Under the pieces are notes generated by a model. That model was not told the DNA's origin and did no database searches. It saw nothing but the letters and a program-made list of their open reading frames with translations. The translations under genes were made by a program, and so were the position numbers. Of a stretch of DNA of 64,000 bases, positions 56,393 to 64,000 are shown piece after piece. Positions within the stretch are counted from its first letter, which is position 1; each line of letters opens with the position of its first letter. This stretch comes from Burkholderia plantarii (GTDB taxonomy: Bacteria > Pseudomonadota > Gammaproteobacteria > Burkholderiales > Burkholderiaceae): assembly GCF_001411805.1 (NCBI RefSeq), contig NZ_CP007213.1:1054001-1118000 (forward strand), read 5' to 3'.

Positions 56393-56891
56393 GATGACCT
56401 CCGTATCTTGTCTGGTTTGTCGCTGCGACTCTTTGTCGTCAGCGGTTGATATGAATCGTAGGCGCCTGATGACCTAGGGTAAATACTAGTTTTGATCATA
56501 GATCGTTGCTTAAATCGATAAAATCGCGGCGCAGCAATGATCGGAAGAATGCGCTTTGCGCAACACTGAGATTCGAAACGCGGAAGGAGCGGAAACAACC
56601 GACGCGGTGCGCCAGTGGCATGGCGCCGCTTGGGCGGGGCGGTCGAAGGAAACGGGCGGGGCGGGATATCCGCCGGCGCGCACGCGATGGCGAGGCCGTA
56701 ATGGCTGACGATGCGCCAGGCCAGCGTGTCCGGCAGTCCGATGTCCGGACTGCCCACGGCACGCCCCGGCCGGGCTCGAACGGCCGGGGGCAAGGCATTC
56801 GCGGCGGCACCGCCGCGCTCGCGCGCGGGCGCCGCGCGGGCGGCGCGTGCAACGAAAAACGCCGCGAATCCTCGCGGCGTTGTCGTGGGGC
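56393..56891. other. Interval upstream of DUF4148 and downstream of DUF3331
   Basis: About 500 bp. The AT-rich part near 56440-56530 should carry the DUF4148 promoter on the minus strand. An inverted repeat with 9-bp arms GGCAGTCCG/CGGACTGCC lies at 56732-56754, and the DUF3331 terminator at 56853-56880. No gene was found. Confidence 0.5.
56853..56880 (-). terminator. Terminator of the DUF3331 gene
   Basis: A perfect 9-bp stem ACGCCGCGA/TCGCGGCGT (56859-56867 and 56872-56880) followed on the minus strand by TTTTCG. It lies 12 bp after the DUF3331 stop. Confidence 0.85.
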
Positions 56892-57182
56892 CTACTTGCC
56901 GACCTGCAGGCCGAGCACCTGCGCGGCGGAGATCATCGCGCTGGCGTTGGCCGGGGCCGGGCGCTCGGCGGGGCGAAACACCTCCTCGCCGCGCTGGATC
57001 ACCTGGCGCGACAGCGCACAGGTGCCGGTGCGTTGCGCGAAGCGCCGGCGCCAGCGTTGCTCGCCGTAGTGGCAGCGGCCGGGTTCGACCCAGCGGACAA
57101 CGAGCAACGTGTCGGAGCGCTCGAGGATTTCGACGTGAACATCGTCGGAGTCGAGCGCAGGCATTGATTTGGAGGACTTCAT
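56892..57182 (-). CDS. DUF3331 protein
   Basis: A 96-residue small protein. The core LLVVRWVEPGRCHYGEQRW, followed by TGTCALSRQVIQRGEEVFRP, is the DUF3331 signature. The two Cys/His-containing halves (GRCHYGEQ and TGTCALS) hint at metal or redox chemistry. This family is found in Burkholderia and has no known function. The ATG at 57182 follows GGAG on the minus strand; a longer open frame upstream is not protein-like. Confidence 0.88.
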   Translation of the reverse strand: MKSSKSMPALDSDDVHVEILERSDTLLVVRWVEPGRCHYGEQRWRRRFAQRTGTCALSRQVIQRGEEVFRPAERPAPANASAMISAAQVLGLQVGK

Positions 57183-57969
57183 TTGCCGTTTCCCAAAGCT
57201 CGTGCGGTATCGGCCTAGGCAGTATTTGCAACTGCGTTTTGTCGATTCCGTAGCGGTTTCCAATAAGAATCTGGGGCTAAATGTAAGCGCCCACGGCAAG
57301 AAAAAACATCCTGTCTGGATCGAATTACATTTTGTCGATTCAGAAACAATCGAGGCGTTTCGCGCGGCCGCGCAAAGAAAAAACCCCGGAGGGGATCCGG
57401 GGTTGAAAAGGAGCGAGCCGCACGGCAGACGCCTTACTCGCATAGGCATCTGGGGTGAGGACCGTGTTTGAAGTCGCTCGCCCTTGGAGACGGTCGGTGC
57501 AGGTCTTGCCTCGCGTGGCCGACGGGCGGGAGCGGATTCGGTCGACTCCGCTCGCCTGCCTCGGCCGCCCGGCGAGGTCATGCACCTGTCCGGCATGCAG
57601 CGCGCCGTGACGGATCCGCTCGTCATGGCCGGCAGCTGCAACGGTGGCCCGCGGGCGGCGGACGTGAGGCCCGCTTCGCACCGCCGGCCGAACTGCTCCG
57701 GACAGGCGCCATGATGCAATGCGCAAGCCGATAGGAGCGTGACGCGCAGATGGCAGTTTCGTCAGGAAGCGGCGCCGGCGCGAGCGGATGCCTGGCTGCC
57801 GATTCCGCGGCGCGTGTTGTCGGGGGAGGGGGCCGGCTTCGCCTTGGGCGAGCGCGGCATGTTCCTCGTGAAGCGAGCCTGCCCGAATCAAACGACAGGA
57901 AAGCTGAAGACCGGGTTGCCGGCCGCGCCAATATCGGCACGACCGGAAAACGTCATGAGAGCGACGCGC
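57183..57969. other. Interval with a minus-strand terminator and direct repeats
   Basis: About 790 bp without a convincing gene. A less GC-rich block (57200-57370) carries two copies of TTTTGTCGATTC, at 57237-57248 and 57330-57341. A perfect minus-strand terminator lies at 57375-57404, almost 570 bp past the end of the oxidoreductase gene. A small RNA or leaderless short transcript may lie between. Confidence 0.5.
57375..57404 (-). terminator. Minus-strand rho-independent terminator
   Basis: A perfect 9-bp stem (57382-57390 and 57396-57404) with a 5-nt loop; on the minus strand it is followed by TTTTCTTTG. It has no annotated gene directly upstream. Confidence 0.88.
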
Positions 57970-59247
57970 TCAGCGCTCGAAGCGGCGCGCGTCGAACGGC
58001 GCGAGATCGATGTCGGGACGTTCGCCGCAGATCGCCTGCGCGAGCAGCCGGCCCGTGATCGGGCCGAGCGTCAGGCCGTGGTGATTGTGGCCGAACGCGA
58101 ACCACATGCCCGGGTGTCGCGGCGCGGCGCCGAGTACCGGGCGCATGTCGGGCGTGCAGGGCCGCATGCCGAACCACGGCGCCGGGTCGAGCCGCTCGCC
58201 CAAGCCGAAGATGGGCCGCGCGATGCGCTCGGCGCGCGCGAGCTGGATGCCGGTGGGCGGCAGCGAGCGCGCGGCGAGTTCGACGCCGGTGGTCAGCCGC
58301 AGGCCGCGCTGCATCGGCGCGATCGCGTAGCCTTCCTCGACGTCGATGACGGGCGCCGAAAGGCCCGGCTCGCTGGACGGCGGCGCGTAGTGCATGTGAT
58401 AGCCGCGCTTGTCGCGCAGCGGAATGCGATAGCCGAAGCGGGCAAACACGGCGTCGGACCACGGGCCGAGTGCAATCACGACGTCGCGGGCGCTCACCTC
58501 GCCGTGGTCGGTCCGCACGCGCCAGCCGCCGTTGCCGCCGCTGTCCCGGGGGGCGCCGGTCGGGGCGAGCGTGGTCGCGTCGCCGGTCAGCAGCGTGCCG
58601 CCCAGTTGCGTACACAACGAAGCGTAGGCGCCGACCAGCGCGCCCGGGTTCGACACCGCCTTCGGATCGAGCCAGTGGATGCCGCCCGCGAAGCCGTCGC
58701 GCAGCGAGGGCTGCTGCGTGCGCAGGGCGCTGGCGTCGAGCGCCGTGTAGCGCAGGCCGTGCGAGCGGGCCAGCGCGGCCGCCTGCGCCGCGCCGCGCTC
58801 AAACGCGCGCGGCGAGCGGAACGCCTCGATCCAGCCGCTCGCCTGCACCAGGGCGGCGGCCTCGGCGCTGCGTGCCGTCAGCGCGTCGTGCTCGATCACG
58901 CTGCGCTCGATCAGCGGACGCATGTCGCGCGCCGCCGCGGCGTGGCGCGCCGGCGCCGATTCGTGCCAGAAGCGCAGCAGCCACGGCGCGAACGACGGCA
59001 GCGAGGGCGGATGCCAGTACAGCGCGGTGGCCTGGTTCGCCGCGTAGCGCAGCAGCGCGCCCGGGCTGCGCGGGAATGCGTAGGGCATCACCGATGAACG
59101 CTCGATCAGCCCCGCGTTGCCGAAGCTCGTGCCGAGGCCGGGCGCCTGGCGATCGACGAGCGCGACGCGCCGGCCGCGATCCTGGAGATGCACTGCAACG
59201 CTGACGCCGACGATGCCGGCGCCGAGGACGATGACGTCGAAATCCAT
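57970..59247 (-). CDS. DadA-like FAD-dependent D-amino-acid dehydrogenase/oxidase
   Basis: A 425-residue DAO-family flavoprotein. The N-terminal FAD-binding motif is VIVLGAGIVGVSVAVHL, then GTSFGNAGLIERSSVMPYAF and the C-terminal block FGMRPCTPDMRPVLGAAP with FGHNHHGLTLGP. These match DadA-like enzymes, which oxidise D-amino acids or cyclic amino acids such as hydroxyproline at the membrane. The start ATG at 59247 is set by the FAD motif. It is followed on the same strand, upstream, by a ferredoxin and a sigma-54 activator. The substrate is unknown. Confidence 0.87.
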   Translation of the reverse strand: MDFDVIVLGAGIVGVSVAVHLQDRGRRVALVDRQAPGLGTSFGNAGLIERSSVMPYAFPRSPGALLRYAANQATALYWHPPSLPSFAPWLLRFWHESAPARHAAAARDMRPLIERSVIEHDALTARSAEAAALVQASGWIEAFRSPRAFERGAAQAAALARSHGLRYTALDASALRTQQPSLRDGFAGGIHWLDPKAVSNPGALVGAYASLCTQLGGTLLTGDATTLAPTGAPRDSGGNGGWRVRTDHGEVSARDVVIALGPWSDAVFARFGYRIPLRDKRGYHMHYAPPSSEPGLSAPVIDVEEGYAIAPMQRGLRLTTGVELAARSLPPTGIQLARAERIARPIFGLGERLDPAPWFGMRPCTPDMRPVLGAAPRHPGMWFAFGHNHHGLTLGPITGRLLAQAICGERPDIDLAPFDARRFER

Positions 59248-59347
59248 GGGCGTGAGGGGAGCGCGCGTGATGAGGAAAAGAAGGTGACCGGTGCGTCGAT
59301 TGTCGCCGATTCGCACGCTTGCGGCCAGGCGCATCGGGGCCGGCCCG

Positions 59348-59659
59348 CTAGCGCGAAAACGCCTCCATCCCCTCGTACTCGATCACGAGATCCGATTCCG
59401 CCACCGCCACGCAAGGCAGGATCCACCCCTCGCGCTTCTCCTGCGCGCTCACGCCGGGCCATTCGATCCGATACCGCACGCTCCCCTCGCGCAGCCGGCA
59501 CAGGCAGGTGCGGCAGGTGCCGTTGCGGCACGAGCGCGGCAGCGACACGCCCTCGAAGCCGGCGGCCTCGAGCAGCGACAGCGAATCGGGCGCGTCGAAG
59601 CTCGCGCCGAGCGGCTCGACGCGGACGCGGTAGGTGCGTTCGGATGCTTCTGCGGTCAT
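59348..59659 (-). CDS. Plant-type [2Fe-2S] ferredoxin
   Basis: A 103-residue ferredoxin. The cysteine pattern CRNGTCRTCLC plus a distal WILPCVAV gives the four ligands of a plant-type [2Fe-2S] cluster. The start MTAEASERTYRVRVEPLG at 59659 sits inside a larger open frame that is only a shadow. It lies about 100 bp upstream of the flavoenzyme on the same strand and may be its electron acceptor. Confidence 0.87.
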   Translation of the reverse strand: MTAEASERTYRVRVEPLGASFDAPDSLSLLEAAGFEGVSLPRSCRNGTCRTCLCRLREGSVRYRIEWPGVSAQEKREGWILPCVAVAESDLVIEYEGMEAFSR

Positions 59660-59736
59660 CGGCGGCGCAGCGGACGGTGCCGGGCAGGGCGGCGGGACCG
59701 CCAGCATACCCGAAGCGCGCGCGTCGTTCCCGGGAC

Positions 59737-61722
<1,986 letters not shown>

Positions 61723-62258
61723 GTCTGTCTCCAGGGGAGCCGTGGGCGGCACTCCGATTGTGGCTCGACGCGGGAGCGCCCGCGTCGGCACGCGTCATGA
61801 TACAAGCGCGCGGCGCCGCGCGCGACCGCAATTGCGCGAGGGATCGCATCGGCGGGGCCGCCGCGCGTGGCTCGTGTGGCTCACGGCGCCCGCCGTGGTG
61901 CGATCGTCGGCATCGTCGTTCGCGGCGTTGGGCAACGCGTCTTGCGCATCGCAACATGCCGGCGTCGCGCGTCGCGCGTCGCGCGTCTCTCTCGGCGCGC
62001 GGCGCGCGAGCCGCCATTTCATGGGGGGCGTGCAGAAAACCCGATGCTTGCACGGCACCGCCGGCGGCGCGGCGGTTCATTTTTTTTCGCACCTTGCGCG
62101 CGTGGCGAAAGCGTCTACAGTGAAGACAACCGGCGCCGCCGGCCGCGCGATCAGGCCCGCGCGCGCCGCCCGCCGGCCGTCCCGCGCACACCGGGCCGAC
62201 CAGGCCGCCAGCGGTGTGCGTGGCCGTTTGCATTCTCGTTACGGCAAAGGCGGCACCC
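61723..62258. other. Interval between the sigma-54 activator and the DUF1488 gene
   Basis: About 540 bp without a gene. It contains a 7-bp tandem repeat GTCGCGC (three and a half copies, 61964-61987), a plus-strand terminator-like hairpin with T8 (62057-62087), and then the leader of the DUF1488 gene. Confidence 0.5.
62057..62087 (+). terminator. Hairpin plus T8 upstream of the DUF1488 gene
   Basis: A 6-bp stem ACCGCC/GGCGGT with an 8-nt loop is followed after TCA by eight T residues. No plus-strand gene precedes it, so it may end an unannotated short transcript or act as an attenuator. Confidence 0.6.
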
Positions 62259-62546
62259 ATGCAGATCCACTTCCCGAACGAAGCTCCCGCCTATTCGGGG
62301 CGTGAGCTGACGCTGGCCTTCACGGCGCTGGTCGATGGCGAACGGGTGCAGTGCCAGATCACGGCCGAGGCGCTCGAATCGCATTTCGGCGCGGCCTCGC
62401 CGCGCTTCGAGGACATGGTGGGGGCGTTCTCGACACACCGGCCGCGCATCGAGGCCGCCGCCCGGCGGCTGCTTGCCGACACGCGGGCGCGCTGCGTGAC
62501 GCTGCGCAGCGGCTACGTGAGGTTCTACGAGGCGAATCTGGATTGA
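62259..62546 (+). CDS. DUF1488 protein
   Basis: A 95-residue cytosolic protein. Its layout (hydrophobic beta-strand FTALVDGERVQCQITAEAL, then ALESHFGAASPRF and a helical RPRIEAAARRLL) is typical of DUF1488 proteins of Burkholderia. The start ATG at 62259 is preceded by AAAGG. Function is unknown. Confidence 0.87.
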   Translation: MQIHFPNEAPAYSGRELTLAFTALVDGERVQCQITAEALESHFGAASPRFEDMVGAFSTHRPRIEAAARRLLADTRARCVTLRSGYVRFYEANLD

Positions 62547-62610
62547 CGGCGGCTCGACGGCGCCGGGCCGGGCCGGCGCGGGCGGTCTACTTCGCGGCTT
62601 GCTTGGTGGC

Positions 62611-63279
62611 TTACTGCGCGCGCGAACGCGAGATCGCCGCGCGCCGGTCGTCCGGGTCCGCGTCGGAGGCGGCGGGCGCGTCGGGTACGTTCAGCACGGC
62701 GGGCCGCAGGTTCTTGTCGAACTCCTCGGCGCGCAGCCGGATCTTCTGCGCATAGGCCTGCGAGCCGCCGTAGCGGCGCATCGCGGTATCGAGGTCGCCG
62801 TTGGCGGCCTGCATGTAGCCGTAGAGGATCGCGGAGCCCGCGTTGATGTTGGCGGTGGGCTCGGTCAAATCCTTCACGTTGCGCAGCAGCCCGCGATGCA
62901 CGGACGGCACGACCTGCATGAGCCCGGTGGCGCCGTTCGCGCCCTTCGCCTTCTCGCGAAAGCGCGACTCGATCGAGATGATCGCGAGCAGCACGGCGGG
63001 CGGCAGCGAATACTTCGCGGCGGCCAGCGAGACGGCGTCGGAGATCTGCTCGGCCTTCTGCTTCGCGACGCCGAACTTGCGGATCAGGTAGATGGATACC
63101 GGCCCCCTGGCCGGCGCGCCGGCCTGCGCGAGCGGCGCGGATGCGATCGCTTCCGGGGCGGCGGCCGATGCCGCGACGGCGGGCACGGGCGCGGCGGCAT
63201 CCGCCGCCGCCGCGAATGCCACGGGCGCCGCGCAAACGCAGACGAGCAGGAGAACGATCGAACAGGGGACGCGCCGCAT
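62611..63279 (-). CDS. Exported lytic transglycosylase (SLT domain)
   Basis: A 222-residue periplasmic murein lytic transglycosylase. The signal peptide MRRVPCSIVLLLVCVCAAPV ends near AFAAAA. The catalytic Glu lies in LAIISIESRFREKAKG, followed by the family block GATGLMQVVPSV and the later GYMQAANGDLDTAMRRYGG. It cleaves the glycan strands of peptidoglycan, forming 1,6-anhydro ends. A 105-bp gap separates it from the permease gene upstream on the same strand. The start ATG at 63279 fits the signal. Confidence 0.9.
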   Translation of the reverse strand: MRRVPCSIVLLLVCVCAAPVAFAAAADAAAPVPAVAASAAAPEAIASAPLAQAGAPARGPVSIYLIRKFGVAKQKAEQISDAVSLAAAKYSLPPAVLLAIISIESRFREKAKGANGATGLMQVVPSVHRGLLRNVKDLTEPTANINAGSAILYGYMQAANGDLDTAMRRYGGSQAYAQKIRLRAEEFDKNLRPAVLNVPDAPAASDADPDDRRAAISRSRAQ

Positions 63280-63383
63280 GGGTCTCGGGAAACGCAACCG
63301 GGGGGCACAGTATAGCCACCCCGGCGCCGGCATGGACGACGAACGCGGCACCGGCTCGGCGCGGTCCGGACCGGCGGCGGGGC

Positions 63384-64000
63384 TCAATCGGCGCCCAGGT
63401 AGAAGTAGCGGAACAGGAACACGATCGCGATGATCCACACCACCCCCTTCACTTCCTTCAGGCGGCCCGTCAGCAGCTTGAGCCCGGCATAGGCGATGAA
63501 GCCGAACGCCACGCCGTTGGCGATCGAGTAGGTGAACGGCATCAGCAGCGCGGTCAGCGCGGCGGGCACGGCCTCGGTGGCGTCGTCCCACGGCACGTCC
63601 ACCATGTCGCGCAGCATCAGGCACGACACGTAGAGCAGTGCCGGCGCGGTGGCGTAGGCGGGCACCACGCCCGCCAGCGGCGCGATGAACAGGCAGGCGA
63701 GAAACAGCACGGCCACGGTCACCGCGGTCATGCCGGTGCGGCCGCCCGCCTGCACGCCCGAGGCGCTTTCGATGTAAGCGGTGGTCGAGGAGGTGCCGAG
63801 CACCGAGCCCGCCACGATCGCGGTGCTGTCGGCCAGCAGCGCGCGGTTCAGGCGATGCATCTTGCCGTCCACCAGCAGGCCCGCGCGGTTGGCCACGCCC
63901 ATCAGCGTGCCGGTGGCATCGAACAGCTCGACCAGGAAGAACACCAGGATCACGTTGATCACGCCGGTGGCGAGCGCGGCGTGGATGTCGAGCTGGAACA
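63384..64000 (-). CDS. AzgA-type (NCS2-like) purine permease, 5' end beyond window
   Basis: The C-terminal ~205 residues of a membrane permease running off the right edge. Visible helices include VILVFFLVELFDATGTLMG, TSSTTAYIESASGVQAGGRTG (the family motif, split here), VAVLFLACLFIAPLAGVVP and FGFIAYAGLKLLTGR. These match the AzgA hypoxanthine/guanine/adenine permease group. The frame is open through the window edge, so the start is not visible. Confidence 0.88.
   Translation of the reverse strand, partial: FQLDIHAALATGVINVILVFFLVELFDATGTLMGVANRAGLLVDGKMHRLNRALLADSTAIVAGSVLGTSSTTAYIESASGVQAGGRTGMTAVTVAVLFLACLFIAPLAGVVPAYATAPALLYVSCLMLRDMVDVPWDDATEAVPAALTALLMPFTYSIANGVAFGFIAYAGLKLLTGRLKEVKGVVWIIAIVFLFRYFYLGAD

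Overview
The window looks like part of a replicon of a plant-associated Burkholderia (B. glumae/gladioli/plantarii-type), probably not chromosome 1. The grounds are very high GC, typical Burkholderia families (DUF4148, DUF3331, DUF1488), a rhlA-rhlB-MFS-rhlC-efflux rhamnolipid operon, and the gbd/dgc/gbc and carnitine catabolic clusters. No rRNA, tRNA, CRISPR array or intact insertion sequence was seen. About 46 protein genes can be supported.

Layout. (1) 1-420: the 5' part of betI on the minus strand, with its palindromic operator. (2) 1300-9179: a six-gene rhamnolipid operon (rhlA, rhlB, a DHA2 exporter, rhlC, an outer-membrane efflux lipoprotein and an EmrA-like adaptor), behind a long non-coding leader that holds a lux-box-like dyad. 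(3) 9764-10828: a secreted GH18 chitinase with a TTG start. (4) 11562-18351: a compact seven-gene cluster that I do not recognise as a described pathway. It encodes a DRE-TIM aldolase, a haem-oxygenase-like di-iron oxidase, a class IV aminotransferase, a GalB-like PIG-L-fold hydratase, a PhzF-like isomerase, an ATP-grasp ligase and an MFS exporter. (5) 18713-19909: formaldehyde dehydrogenase fdhA. (6) 20174-23305: a stand-alone SF1 (COG1112-like) helicase in visibly less GC-rich DNA, a candidate acquired or defence gene. (7) 23530-24819: a GT9-like glycosyltransferase.

(8) 24875-37562: the glycine betaine module: gbdR, dipeptidase, DUF5943, dgcA, dgcB, an ETF pair, gbcA, gbcB and a substrate-binding protein, closed by a strong terminator. 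(9) 37736-42222: an APC permease, a second-copy clpP divergent from an ECF41 sigma factor, and purU. (10) 42476-47550: a LysR regulator, choline sulfatase betC, a choline-type binding protein and a porin. (11) 47669-53929: the carnitine module (cdhR, DUF1330, caiX, cdhC, cdhA, cdhB, esterase). (12) 53970-64000: an HxlR/Old Yellow Enzyme pair, small DUF4148, DUF3331 and DUF1488 proteins, a D-amino-acid-dehydrogenase-like oxidase with a ferredoxin and a sigma-54 activator, a lytic transglycosylase, and the C-terminal part of an AzgA-type purine permease.

How the genes fit together. Choline sulfate (betC) gives choline, which BetBA (repressed by BetI, outside the window) oxidise to glycine betaine. 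Carnitine (CdhA, CdhC, CdhB) also feeds glycine betaine. GbcAB then makes dimethylglycine and DgcAB with the ETF makes sarcosine. The formaldehyde and C1 units released are handled by FdhA and PurU. Three periplasmic binding proteins without their own permease or ATPase suggest a shared core transporter elsewhere. The rhamnolipid, chitinase, unknown-metabolite and helicase genes sit as an accessory block between betI and this osmolyte-catabolism region.
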